A stretch of 64,000 bases of DNA from Bacteroides sp. 51. GTDB lineage: Bacteria; Bacteroidota; Bacteroidia; Bacteroidales; Bacteroidaceae. The number at the start of each line of letters is the position of its first letter. The stretch's first letter is position 1. Of this stretch, positions 27,643-36,616 are shown in pieces. The notes under the pieces were generated by a model. The model saw only the letters and a list, made by a program, of their open reading frames with translations. It had not been told where the DNA came from and ran no database searches. The translations under genes and the position numbers were made by a program. The stretch lies in the NCBI RefSeq assembly GCF_010500965.1, contig NZ_QVMI01000001.1:455907-519906 (forward strand), in the 5' to 3' direction.

Positions 27643-29313
27643 TTATTCGTCATCCAACTTTAAGCCATATCGCTTGATCAGTCGGCTGATTTCCGGGTCC
27701 CTATCCGAACGGAACCATTTAGACTCGTCCAGCTTGCAAGCACTCTTCAGCTCACGAATAGCCTCCTGTTCCTTTTTAAGCCGGCAACAAAGAATGGCCA
27801 TCAAATAGTGCGTATCTGCATTCTTTCGCAATTGCTTTAACAAGTCGTACGCCTTCTCATCGTAGCCCAAACAAGTCAATGCCAGTGCAGTATTATAATC
27901 GGCGTACGAATTCAATAATTGAAGCGCACGTTTATATTCGCGGTTCTTCATCAGGTCGAGCGCCTGGGCATACTCTTTCCGCTGGACGTCCGTGAATCTC
28001 GGATTGTCGAGTAGCGAACGTTTGGCCAGTTCATCCATCGAAGAAATCACATAACTCAGTGTATCTATCTGTGTGGTGCTGTAGCGGCTTCCATCGACTG
28101 CTACAAAATCTCCTTTCAGCGTCAGGTGCAGGGTATTCAACCCCGAAGTGACCGGATAAGAGGTAGTATACTTATAATTAAAGTTCCACTCGGGAGCGAT
28201 GGTTGCTGTGTAATGCGCGTCTGGCAGATAAGGCGTAGGCACCATCTCCTTGAAAGCTTCCTCACGGCGGCTATCCCTGATCTCGTTCATCGCAATCTGG
28301 TCGTGCAATCGATACTTGGAAGCAATACGTATCGAGTCTGATTTGCCCGGTAGAACAGGCTTAATGTCCTCTTGCTCAATCCCATTCAGATAAAACTCGT
28401 GGAATTTCTCCGGTACAACACCAAGTACAATCTGACGTTGTACGGGAGACAAATCAATTATCTTCTGCCGCTCACTCTCATATTCGCGCCTTAATGCCAC
28501 CGTATCTCCGCCAATAGCTTTATGACGTTTCAAACGGCTAACGTATGCTTTTGCATGTGCATCCAACTCACGGTTCAACTTGGTAGTCACCTGAACGTTG
28601 TACTCATCGTATTTCTTTTGCAACTCACTCCGCCATTTCAGGTACTCCTGATACTGGTTAAAACGATTATAGTAGGTGTTAATCTCATCCTTACGGCGGC
28701 GTTCCAACTCCTTTTCCGCCGCACGGCGATCAATAAAAGCCGTATCATATCCTGAGGGATCGACAATGCTGGCAATGTATTGGTCGTAACGGGTGTAATC
28801 TTCTTCCTGCTTCTTTATAAAATTCTTTCCCCGCAACACCACATCATCCAGTAAAACAAGCGAATCGTTGTGCAACAATTCCGGTGTAAGGCGGATATGA
28901 TAATTGTCCGAAAGGAATTGTTTGGGAACATGTATGGCAAACTCAACATTGACATGCCCCTCCCTGACGGGAGCAAACCGGGCTTTCGACACTACCGTCA
29001 CCCCGGAAAGGGCGTAGACATGATTGGTGTCTAGTCGCATAGGAGTATCTTCTACATAAACAGACGTATGCGTATCGTCCGGTTTAGCAGTAGTATACTC
29101 TACCTGCTCGCTCAATACATGGGCACCATTAACCGCCTGTGAGGAGCCATCATTCGGATGCGAAATCCGAATACCGCCGCTGGGAAGCAGGAACAGGGCT
29201 TCTGTTTGGTGAGTTTGTTGGTGGTAACTGCTGCTACGGCACGAAAACAAACTCCCCAGTAGAAAACATAAAACAATGAAATAACCAGTATATATCGAAA
29301 TTTTTTTATTCAT
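27643..29313 (-). CDS. Large lipoprotein of the DUF3575/DUF3868 operon, coiled-coil and TPR-like
   Basis: 556 aa, starting at MNKKISIYTGYFIVLC with a lipobox ending GSLFSC; an upstream frame extension overlaps the previous gene and has no signal. A beta-rich N-terminal part is followed by a long charged helical stretch (RRAAEKELERRRKDEINTYY...) and a C-terminal repeat region (LDLMKNREYKRALQLLNSYA and following) of TPR type. I do not recognise a named family. Its place as third gene after DUF3575 and OmpA/DUF3868 genes suggests an outer-membrane assembly partner, as in Bacteroidales fimbrial loci, but no fimbrillin gene is present here. Confidence 0.7.
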   Translation of the reverse strand: MNKKISIYTGYFIVLCFLLGSLFSCRSSSYHQQTHQTEALFLLPSGGIRISHPNDGSSQAVNGAHVLSEQVEYTTAKPDDTHTSVYVEDTPMRLDTNHVYALSGVTVVSKARFAPVREGHVNVEFAIHVPKQFLSDNYHIRLTPELLHNDSLVLLDDVVLRGKNFIKKQEEDYTRYDQYIASIVDPSGYDTAFIDRRAAEKELERRRKDEINTYYNRFNQYQEYLKWRSELQKKYDEYNVQVTTKLNRELDAHAKAYVSRLKRHKAIGGDTVALRREYESERQKIIDLSPVQRQIVLGVVPEKFHEFYLNGIEQEDIKPVLPGKSDSIRIASKYRLHDQIAMNEIRDSRREEAFKEMVPTPYLPDAHYTATIAPEWNFNYKYTTSYPVTSGLNTLHLTLKGDFVAVDGSRYSTTQIDTLSYVISSMDELAKRSLLDNPRFTDVQRKEYAQALDLMKNREYKRALQLLNSYADYNTALALTCLGYDEKAYDLLKQLRKNADTHYLMAILCCRLKKEQEAIRELKSACKLDESKWFRSDRDPEISRLIKRYGLKLDDE

Positions 29314-29341
29314 CTTATTTCTGTGACCTCTACCTGTACAT

Positions 29342-30823
29342 TCATCTTTTCCTTGCACGCTTAACTTCATCAGCACGTTTGGCAGCCAACTCGGATTGAT
29401 TGTGCGAAGCCTCGCTCACGCCTGCCTGGTGGGCTTGGGAAAGATATTTCTCTGCCTCATCCAAATTTCCCTGAAGCAGATATACCACACCCAGATTGTT
29501 CCACACCACCGGTATGTCGCGTACTTTATCCAACAAACGGTATGCCGTATTCAATTCGTTATTCTCTATCAGCAGAGCAGCAGCATTGTTCAATGCAACG
29601 GCATCATCTCCGTAATATTTGGGTATGGTTTCAGTAATGATGTGCATATATTCCGGGCTATCCTTACCATAACTCTCGGCCACGCGGTACAGCTCGGCTT
29701 GCGACAGATCCTCCGGATTACTCTCAGCCAGCGTCTTGGCCTCAATATTATCATAACTACGCACCGCATAATCAATCTGATATTCCACACGGCGAAGTTC
29801 GGGGAAGATATCGCGAAGCAGACGAGAGTAAACACTCAGCCCTTTCAATCGACGTTCTTTCACATCAGGAGCATCATTGCTATCGATAATAGCCAGAATT
29901 TCGCTTCGTTGCGGAAGACTCTGGTTGCTCTCGACACGGGTTTTCAGACCCTCCCAGTCTTCGGCAACAGAACGCACGGTAAAGATTCTATCAGAAAGAG
30001 CATACCGGTTGCGCATATAATCCTTCAAAGCCACAGCACGTCCCTGCGCCAGACGCTCGTTATTTGTATATCCGCCTTCGGGAGAAGCATAACCTTCAAT
30101 GAAAAGACCGGTTATCCGGGCATCACTGTTGCCCATCACATCCAGCATCGCCTCATTTATCTTACCTAACTCGACCGGATTACGACGAAAATCTGTCTGA
30201 ATATTCGTACGGTTCACCTGGAAGTCCAAAAAAGCACTTCCCTGGCGGCTACGTGTTTTGGCCTTATCCTCCGGAGCCACAATAGCCAACAATGGTTTAA
30301 CGGCATAAGGCTCGCGAGCACTCATGTCCACACGATTGGCCAATGTATAGGTATATAGATGGAGTTCGCCCGCACAATCGTACGCTTCCTGTTTAAGAAC
30401 CAGTCGTGCATCGTCCATCCACTCCTCATGAGGAATACTGAACGCGTACTCCAACGTATCTCCGGCATACCGGCCTACGTTGATCTGTAAATAAGGCGTT
30501 TCGTACTCGGAAAGCCATTTCTCGCTACATATTGCAAACCAGCGCCGGTTCAGGTTTGCCCGCTCTTCACCGGTAAGCTGGATATAAGGAAACACAAATC
30601 TGTTCTGATTATCGTCCGTCAGCTCCGGTTCAAAAATCATGAACGAACAAGAAGGAACGGCACGCGAATCAACCTGAAGGCGGAAACGAATATGAATGCT
30701 GTCGTTCTCTTCACGAAACTCTTTATGTTCAATATGGAATGCACCGCGAAAATCCTGCGCCAACAAAGACAGACTGCAAAAAAGGAATAGCGATGATAAT
30801 ATAGATAAACGAAATATATTCAT
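29342..30823 (-). CDS. DUF3868 / OmpA-like / TPR fusion protein
   Basis: 493 aa with a signal peptide (LFCSLSLLAQ). Residues about 20-190 look like DUF3868. An OmpA-type peptidoglycan-binding domain follows: FLDFQVNRTNIQTDFRRNP, then FIEGYASPEGGYTNNERLAQ and GRAVALKDYM, the NxxLSxxRAxxV-like helix. The C-terminal part (YYGDDAVALNNAAALLIENN..., VVWNNLGVVYLLQGNLDEAE) forms TPRs. The order beta-domain, OmpA, TPR suggests a periplasmic anchor linking the outer membrane to peptidoglycan. DUF3575 precedes it by 38 nt. Confidence 0.8.
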   Translation of the reverse strand: MNIFRLSILSSLFLFCSLSLLAQDFRGAFHIEHKEFREENDSIHIRFRLQVDSRAVPSCSFMIFEPELTDDNQNRFVFPYIQLTGEERANLNRRWFAICSEKWLSEYETPYLQINVGRYAGDTLEYAFSIPHEEWMDDARLVLKQEAYDCAGELHLYTYTLANRVDMSAREPYAVKPLLAIVAPEDKAKTRSRQGSAFLDFQVNRTNIQTDFRRNPVELGKINEAMLDVMGNSDARITGLFIEGYASPEGGYTNNERLAQGRAVALKDYMRNRYALSDRIFTVRSVAEDWEGLKTRVESNQSLPQRSEILAIIDSNDAPDVKERRLKGLSVYSRLLRDIFPELRRVEYQIDYAVRSYDNIEAKTLAESNPEDLSQAELYRVAESYGKDSPEYMHIITETIPKYYGDDAVALNNAAALLIENNELNTAYRLLDKVRDIPVVWNNLGVVYLLQGNLDEAEKYLSQAHQAGVSEASHNQSELAAKRADEVKRARKR

Positions 30824-30861
30824 GGTGATATTTACTGTTTGACGATTTACGATTGAAGTTA

Positions 30862-31473
30862 CTACTTGATAACATAAATGAGCGAAACGCCCGCCTTAGT
30901 CACACCGAAATAATGTTTGTGATTCTTAGCCAGATAATCGCCACAAGTTCTACACTCATATTTTTCGTAACGAAGGTAGGCATAGCCCACTCCGATTGTT
31001 GCTTCGATCGACCAACGTTTGGATAGCAACCAGTGGTAACCATAAGATCCGCCGACGCCAGCCAACCAGCCTTCATAACGGTGATCGCGCATTGGCCCAC
31101 CAAAAGGAAGCCGCCCTACATTGTAATAGGCATAATGAGCATGGGCTCCCAGAAAATGACCATAAAAAGGCTCGCAGAGCCAATAACGCAACTCCGGTTG
31201 CACAAGCAAATGCTTCAACTTCCGGTTCTCCGAGAAAGTCCACGGATTATAATTCACGGGGAAATCTAATGTCAGTTTACGATTAAGTTTCACCTCTACT
31301 CCCAGGTTGAAAGAGGTGGTAGCGTCGTATAGCAGATTCGTTTTTATACCAAAGCGAGGAGTAGTAGGGACTTTACGACCCTCTGGGTCGTAAATGCTAC
31401 CCGAAGACTGACTATATAAATAAGGTATAGAAAACAACAAAATAAATAATATAAGTTTAAGCCTTTTTATCAT
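30862..31473 (-). CDS. DUF3575-family outer-membrane beta-barrel protein
   Basis: 203 aa. The signal peptide ends at YLYSQ. It has alternating amphipathic strands: FGIKTNLLYDATTSFNLGVE, TLDFPVNYNPWTF, PELRYWLCEPFYGHFLGAHA, WLAGVGGSYGYHWLLSKRWS. This is typical of DUF3575, small barrels found beside fimbrial and OmpA-like genes in Bacteroidales. First gene of a three-gene minus-strand operon. Its upstream region contains one arm of the 24-bp inverted repeat, so its expression could depend on DNA orientation. Confidence 0.82.
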   Translation of the reverse strand: MIKRLKLILFILLFSIPYLYSQSSGSIYDPEGRKVPTTPRFGIKTNLLYDATTSFNLGVEVKLNRKLTLDFPVNYNPWTFSENRKLKHLLVQPELRYWLCEPFYGHFLGAHAHYAYYNVGRLPFGGPMRDHRYEGWLAGVGGSYGYHWLLSKRWSIEATIGVGYAYLRYEKYECRTCGDYLAKNHKHYFGVTKAGVSLIYVIK

Positions 31474-31566
31474 GACTAGCTGTTAATAGTGGATGTATAG
31501 AAACCAGTTTCTCTTATCGAACTCATGAGTTGTTTATTTATCGGTCTATGAAGAGTATGTTTTAAT

Positions 31567-31590
31567 TCTATCACTTTCGGAGTGATGGAA
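31567..31590. repeat. Left arm of a 24-bp inverted repeat flanking the AraC gene
   Basis: Contains CACTTTCGGAGTGATGG and matches the reverse complement of 32782-32805 at 23 of 24 positions. It lies 93 nt upstream of the DUF3575 start. The core is itself nearly palindromic, and the outer flank TGTTTTAATTC recurs in direct orientation at the other arm. Confidence 0.8.
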
Positions 31591-31732
31591 AAGAAAAGAC
31601 AAACAGTGTAACTGCCTAGCATTCAGGAACTCCGAATAACAGAGAGAGAAAGGGTTTTAAAACAGGCGGACACTTTTAAAACAAACATACAACGAGGTGT
31701 GCACTTTGCGGGCTAAAACGATGTTATACAAT

Positions 31733-31752
31733 CAGTTATATATATATAACTG
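31733..31752. promoter_or_regulatory. Perfect 20-bp palindrome CAGTTATATATATATAACTG
   Basis: Self-complementary over all 20 bases, 60 nt upstream of the AraC gene start. Possible operator or cruciform site. Elsewhere in 31474-31812 there is a TATGTTTG on the minus strand at 31682-31689 that could be a -7 box for the DUF3575 operon, but no matching -33 element. Confidence 0.5.
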
Positions 31753-31812
31753 AGGATAGCCTGTTTCAAGAACGTGCCAGACATTGAAACACATGAACAA
31801 CAGGAGGTTATC

Positions 31813-32679
31813 ATGGACACAAGAGAGAGAAATCGCTATCAAAGCGAACGCCAGAAAGGCAACAGTAGTCAACACAAAGAGACTGAGACGCAAGTAAAGA
31901 TTACAAAAAATCAAAAAGGAGGAATATTCGAACATGACCCTGAGGAACAGGAAATAGCGTTCCTTTGCAAGGGTAGAGTTAAGCTTTCATTCACTAAGGA
32001 AAAGGATGAAATAGTAGAAGAGGGAAAGATGATGCTACTCCCATTGGGCGAGCATCTGATTCTAGAAGCGCTGGAAGATACATATATGTGTATATGCAAG
32101 CTTAATCCGGAGGTTGCTATTTGCGAATCGCTCAGGATAGAAGTGTTATGCAAATCCATACCACGGGGAGAAAAGCCATTTAAACCGCTGGTTATGAAGG
32201 AGCCGATTATCCGGTTCCTCGACTCGCTTATTTTGTGTATCCAGGATAAGTTGATGTGCACTCATTTCTTTCAAATGAAAATGAGTGAGTTGATGTTCCT
32301 GCTCAGGGCATATTATCCTAAAGAGGAAATCGCAACGTTTTTCTTCCCGCTATTGGGGGGTGATATGGTTTTTCGTAGTTATGTTTATAAAAATGCTACA
32401 GCAATCAGTTCCGTAAAAGAACTGGCAGCAAAAGCCAATATGAGTGAGAGGGGGTTTTTAAAAAGGTTTAAACGAGTCATGGATTGCACGCCGGCTGACT
32501 TTATCAATGCACAAAAAACAAAGCAAATACAAAAGGAGTTGCTATATACGCATTTGCCGATCAAAGAGATTAGCGATAAATACGGCTTCTCTAGTGTTCA
32601 AGCTTTTACAACGTTTTGCAAGAATAAGCTTAAAAAAACACCGGCCAGAATCCGCAAAGAGAATTGTTTTTCCGAATAA
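31813..32679 (+). CDS. AraC-family transcriptional regulator
   Basis: 288 aa. The N-terminal half (FEHDPEEQEIAFLCKGRVKL...MMLLPLGEHLILEALEDTYM) is cupin-like. The C-terminal AraC double helix-turn-helix is clear: ISSVKELAAKANMSERGFLK, then LPIKEISDKYGFSSVQAFTT and KKTPARIR. The start at 31813 has a full AGGAGG at 31802-31807, unusually strong for this phylum; a frame extension to 31774 is less likely. It lies between inverted-repeat arms and beside a tyrosine recombinase. Most likely controls the divergent DUF3575 operon, which is inference from position. Confidence 0.88.
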   Translation: MDTRERNRYQSERQKGNSSQHKETETQVKITKNQKGGIFEHDPEEQEIAFLCKGRVKLSFTKEKDEIVEEGKMMLLPLGEHLILEALEDTYMCICKLNPEVAICESLRIEVLCKSIPRGEKPFKPLVMKEPIIRFLDSLILCIQDKLMCTHFFQMKMSELMFLLRAYYPKEEIATFFFPLLGGDMVFRSYVYKNATAISSVKELAAKANMSERGFLKRFKRVMDCTPADFINAQKTKQIQKELLYTHLPIKEISDKYGFSSVQAFTTFCKNKLKKTPARIRKENCFSE

Positions 32680-32781
32680 AAACGAAAAGTACGTTGTTAA
32701 ACTAAAAAAGTGCGTTAATAAGTAATTCATAGGAAGAGATGATGGGTTATCTTTGCAAATGCATCAGGGAGATTGTTTTAA

Positions 32782-32805
32782 TTCCATCACTCCGAAAGTG
32801 ACAGA
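32782..32805. repeat. Right arm of the 24-bp inverted repeat flanking the AraC gene
   Basis: TTCCATCACTCCGAAAGTGA plus CAGA. Reverse complement of 31567-31590 with one mismatch. A TATCTTTG (-7 box) at 32748-32755 points rightward through this arm; after inversion of the segment it would point into the DUF3575 operon. Confidence 0.8.
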
Positions 32806-32864
32806 GGGAAGAAAAGCGATCTTAAACTACAAATATAGACATTTTTCACAAGAAAGAGGACTGT

Positions 32865-34199
32865 TTAGGCGACTTTCTTTTTTATCACACTTGAAATCTT
32901 ATCGCTAAGCAGATCCATACGCGAATCCTCAAAGGAATCCAGGTATGTAATTGTTGTCTTTACATTGGTATGACCAAGAGCTTCACTAATCATCGGAATG
33001 CTTACCATCTCATATTTAGCAATAGTGGCCCAGGAGTGGCGGGAGACGTGGGTAGTCACCTTCTTTTTCAGTTCGGCCATACAGCCAAGCGCGTGCAACC
33101 GATTGTTCTGAACACGCAACCCCGACTCATATTGGAGACGTTCGCTACCCCGGCGAGGGTCGACAATTGGAAATACATAAGGAGATCCGGTATCTTTTTC
33201 CATAAAGTAATCCAAAATACGTTGCATGGATCCGGTGATTTTAACCTGTAGCTGTTGTCTGCTTTTCTTACGGGTATATATGATCTTATTTTCCCGGATC
33301 TCATTCTTACGCAGATAGGCCAGATCGACATAAGACATACCGCGCGCATGAAAACAAAACATAAAATACATCAGCGCCTCATGCAGATGAACAGTGTATC
33401 CATATCTTCTCTCAAGCGAAAGCCTGGAATTAAGGGATACGGGTGAAGCCCCCATTTCGTCAATAGACTTCTTGTAGTTCTCCAGACGATTGGTCAAAAC
33501 CAGCTCCAGATCGGCAAGTTTATTCATTTCTTCCTTGCTCAGCGCACGCTTCACGGTAGGAGAAACACCAGTGTATACCTTCTCAAAAGGTTTATCTCCA
33601 CGGCTGGAAATAATTCCATCCCGAATAGAACGGTTATAAATGGCGCGTATATTGCGCATATAAAAAGAAACCGTATTCAGGAAAAGTCCCCGGGCAATCA
33701 GACTCTCCTGATAGGCATTCAGCAAACTTGCAGAGATATCTCCTATACACAGGGGCTTACCTCCATTAAAGCTAATCAGGCTCTTGGTGGCCGAACGATA
33801 AGCGCGTGCCGTACGCTGACGGCCTTCCGCAGAAAGCTGGTTACTCACATGCTCGGTATAGGACAGCAGGTCATCGTTTTCAGGAGATCCTTTGAAAGCG
33901 CACAGCACATCGTCTACCGTATATTCTGCTCTCGTTTCGAATAACGAAACGATCATCCGCAACCTCGAAAGGTCTTCCCGCATGCAAGCATCAATGTGAC
34001 TTAAATGAGCCGAACGGGGAGTTCCCGTTGAAGGTAGAACAACTTTACCTAAGGCTGCATTCCATTCGGTAGGGAAAACCGAGTATGTTGTAGACAGGTT
34101 TTTGTATTGCCGCTTACAGATTATACGGATAAATAGTTTTCCCTCAACATCCATCCCTTTTGAGGAGGGACGGAAATGAAATTTAAAAGTAAATGACAT
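32865..34199 (-). CDS. Tyrosine recombinase (Bacteroidales site-specific integrase type)
   Basis: 444 aa, with all catalytic residues recognisable: R286 in FHARGMSYVDLAYL, H384 and R387 in HVSRHSWATIA, H410 in LGHTNVKTT, and the nucleophile Y419 in TTITYLDSF. The N-terminal arm-binding domain (FKFHFRPSSKGMDVEGKLFI) and a SAM-like core-binding domain (about 105-210) are complete. It is 59 nt from the right inverted-repeat arm. Enzymes of this class next to surface-structure operons in Bacteroidales often invert promoter segments, which is the likely role here. Confidence 0.9.
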   Translation of the reverse strand: MSFTFKFHFRPSSKGMDVEGKLFIRIICKRQYKNLSTTYSVFPTEWNAALGKVVLPSTGTPRSAHLSHIDACMREDLSRLRMIVSLFETRAEYTVDDVLCAFKGSPENDDLLSYTEHVSNQLSAEGRQRTARAYRSATKSLISFNGGKPLCIGDISASLLNAYQESLIARGLFLNTVSFYMRNIRAIYNRSIRDGIISSRGDKPFEKVYTGVSPTVKRALSKEEMNKLADLELVLTNRLENYKKSIDEMGASPVSLNSRLSLERRYGYTVHLHEALMYFMFCFHARGMSYVDLAYLRKNEIRENKIIYTRKKSRQQLQVKITGSMQRILDYFMEKDTGSPYVFPIVDPRRGSERLQYESGLRVQNNRLHALGCMAELKKKVTTHVSRHSWATIAKYEMVSIPMISEALGHTNVKTTITYLDSFEDSRMDLLSDKISSVIKKKVA

Positions 34200-34258
34200 A
34201 GTTTTAAAGTTTAAATTATTACTAAAAAATTACGCCATTTGAGCACAAGCAGGTTTAT

Positions 34259-36403
34259 TTAGTCTACTAACGCAAAGTCCAATTGTTTCTTTTCCAGATT
34301 CGCCCGGGCTACCTTTATCGTGATCGCATCCCCCAGGCTATACGTACGGTTCTTACGTCGCCCACGGAGACAATAGTTCTTTTCATCAAACTCATAATAA
34401 TCGTCGTCAAGGTCGCGGACCGGAATCATTCCTTCACATTTGTTTTCGTTAAGTTCGACATACAGTCCCCACTCTGTTACGCCGGAAATGACGCCATCAT
34501 ATGTCTGCCCTATTTTATCCATCATAAACTCTACTTGTTTATATTTCACGGAAGCCCGTTCGGCATTAGCAGCAATTTGTTCCATTTCCGAGCTGTGCTC
34601 GCATAACGCTTCGTATTTTGTTTCGGATACACTACGTCCGCCTTCAAGGTATTTAGACACAAGACGGTGCACCATCATATCGGGGAAACGACGAATGGGC
34701 GAAGTGAAATGTGTATAATACTCAAAAGCCAGGCCATAGTGACCGATATTAAATGTTGAATAGCGGGCTTTTTGCATCGCACGGATAGATACAGTCTCTA
34801 TCAGGTTTTCTTCTTTCTTTCCCTGAATATCATCCAACAGGTGGTTAATGGATTTGGAGACATCTGTCTTCGTGCCGCTTGTACGTATCTTATATCCGAA
34901 CCGGGCGATGAACTGCGCCAGATTATCCAGCTTTTCCGGATCGGGCAGGTCGTGGATACGGTAAGGAAGAACCTTGGCTTTTTTGTTCTTAGGCACTTTA
35001 CCTATCTTCTCGGCCACGGTTCTATTGGCCAGCAACATAAACTCTTCGATCAGTTTATTGGCATCTTTAGATACTTTGAAGAATACTCCCAGTGGTTTAC
35101 CATTCTCATCAATATCGAACTTCACTTCATAGCGATCGAAGTTGATGGCTCCACTGTTAAAGCGCTTCTCGCGCAGCGCTTTGGCGATTTTATCGAGTGC
35201 CAGAATTTCTTCGTTGTAATCGCCCTTACCGGTTTCAATCACATCCTGCGCTTCTTCGTATGTAAAACGCCTGTCGGATTTGATTACGGTATGTACTACG
35301 CGGGATTTCTTCACTTCGCCTTTTTCTGTAATATCGAATATGACGGAATAGGTGAGCTTTTCTTCATCGGGGCGTAGCGAGCAGATAAAGTTCGACAATC
35401 TTTCGGGGAGCATGGGGATGGTGCGGTCTACCAGATACACTGATGTAGCACGCTTTTCGGCTTCACGGTCAATGATACCACCTTCTTTTACGTAATGGGT
35501 AACATCGGCTATATGTACGCCAACTTCCCAAAGGCCGTCTTTGAGTGGACGGATGGAAAGTGCATCGTCGAAGTCTTTCGCGTCTTTAGGGTCTATCGTA
35601 AAGGTGGTTACTTTACGGAAATCTTCGCGGTTGGCAATATCTTCCTGGGATATTTCGGCCGGAATCTTTTCGGCGGCAGTTTCTACGGCTTTAGGGTATA
35701 CGTAGGGTAGACCGAATTCGGCGAGGATGGCGTGCATTTCGGTGGTGTTATCGCCTGCTTTGCCAAGTATATCAATGACTTGCCCGATAGGATTCTTTGC
35801 TTTGTCGGGCCATTCAACGACTTTCACGATGGCTTTATCGCCGGTTTTGCCGCCTTTAAGTTTTTCTTTAGGAATGAATATATCGTTGGCCAGCGTACGG
35901 TTTTCGGTTACCAGGAAGGCGTAGCCTTTGGTTACTTCGAGTGTTCCGACGAATGTATCATTGGCGCGTTCAATGATCTCGATTACTTCTCCTTCCGCAT
36001 CGCGACTTTTACGTTTAGCATAGAAGGCAATGCGAACTTTATCGTTATTCATGGCATGGGCCGAATTGCGTTCGGCAATAAAGATAGATTCACCTCCGTC
36101 TTCGGGGGTAAATGAGTTCTTGCCGTTGCTCTTGCGGTGGAAGGTGCCGACCAACTCCTTGCCACGTCTATTCAAACGATATTTACCCTTATCAACTTCT
36201 ACGATGTAATCGTCGAGTTGCAATTCGGACAGAATATCTATACAAAGCATTTTCAACGGATGGGTCGTAAGCCGTAGTTCTGAGAAGATATATTTCAGGG
36301 TGAGGATTTCGTCGGGTTTGGCCTGGAAGAAGTCTACTAACTTCTCGGCCAGTTGCTTCTTTGTCATTCGCTTGCCAGCCTTCTTTTCTTTCTTTTTTGC
36401 CAT
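34259..36403 (-). CDS. rnr: Ribonuclease R (RNB-family 3'-5' exoribonuclease)
   Basis: 714 aa. The N-terminal winged helix (KPDEILTLKYIFSELRL) is followed by cold-shock OB folds (EDGGESIFIAERNSAHAMNN; AFLVTENRTLANDIFIPKEK). The RNB catalytic domain begins TFTIDPKDAKDFDDALSI, carrying the metal-binding aspartates, and includes HIADVTHYVKEGGIID and YTHFTSPIRRFPDMMVHRLV. The C-terminal S1 domain is YDGVISGVTEWGLYVELNEN. Degrades structured RNA; the neighbourhood offers no special partner, but RNase R-type enzymes can act with Ro60/Y RNA complexes elsewhere. Starts with a Lys-rich N-terminus. Confidence 0.96.
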   Translation of the reverse strand: MAKKKEKKAGKRMTKKQLAEKLVDFFQAKPDEILTLKYIFSELRLTTHPLKMLCIDILSELQLDDYIVEVDKGKYRLNRRGKELVGTFHRKSNGKNSFTPEDGGESIFIAERNSAHAMNNDKVRIAFYAKRKSRDAEGEVIEIIERANDTFVGTLEVTKGYAFLVTENRTLANDIFIPKEKLKGGKTGDKAIVKVVEWPDKAKNPIGQVIDILGKAGDNTTEMHAILAEFGLPYVYPKAVETAAEKIPAEISQEDIANREDFRKVTTFTIDPKDAKDFDDALSIRPLKDGLWEVGVHIADVTHYVKEGGIIDREAEKRATSVYLVDRTIPMLPERLSNFICSLRPDEEKLTYSVIFDITEKGEVKKSRVVHTVIKSDRRFTYEEAQDVIETGKGDYNEEILALDKIAKALREKRFNSGAINFDRYEVKFDIDENGKPLGVFFKVSKDANKLIEEFMLLANRTVAEKIGKVPKNKKAKVLPYRIHDLPDPEKLDNLAQFIARFGYKIRTSGTKTDVSKSINHLLDDIQGKKEENLIETVSIRAMQKARYSTFNIGHYGLAFEYYTHFTSPIRRFPDMMVHRLVSKYLEGGRSVSETKYEALCEHSSEMEQIAANAERASVKYKQVEFMMDKIGQTYDGVISGVTEWGLYVELNENKCEGMIPVRDLDDDYYEFDEKNYCLRGRRKNRTYSLGDAITIKVARANLEKKQLDFALVD

Positions 36404-36567
36404 AACTATGTTTCTTTTAGAATTATTCAGTTCAGGAGTAGTTCTTCCTCTCCTTATATATCTACAAAGAAAGTGAATAATTGTTTATTGAAATAATAAT
36501 TTATAGTAAATATTAGTCCCTTTTTTTAAAAGAAGAAGAAAAGACAAGCAGAAATCAATATATCTGT

Positions 36568-36588
36568 TATCTTTGCAAAATATCTTTG
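36568..36588 (+). promoter_or_regulatory. Two TATCTTTG -7 boxes before the SDR gene
   Basis: TATCTTTG at 36568-36575 and again at 36581-36588, 29-42 nt before the ATG. The -33 elements are not clear, as the upstream DNA is an AT-rich stretch. Confidence 0.5.
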
Positions 36589-36616
36589 GGAGGCAGCATA
36601 ACTATATTAAGGATAG

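Noticed and set aside
32865-34199. Recombinase as part of the integrated element at the right end
   Set aside because: It is 29 kb away, complete, and adjacent to the inverted repeat and surface operon, so it is treated as a separate local recombinase.
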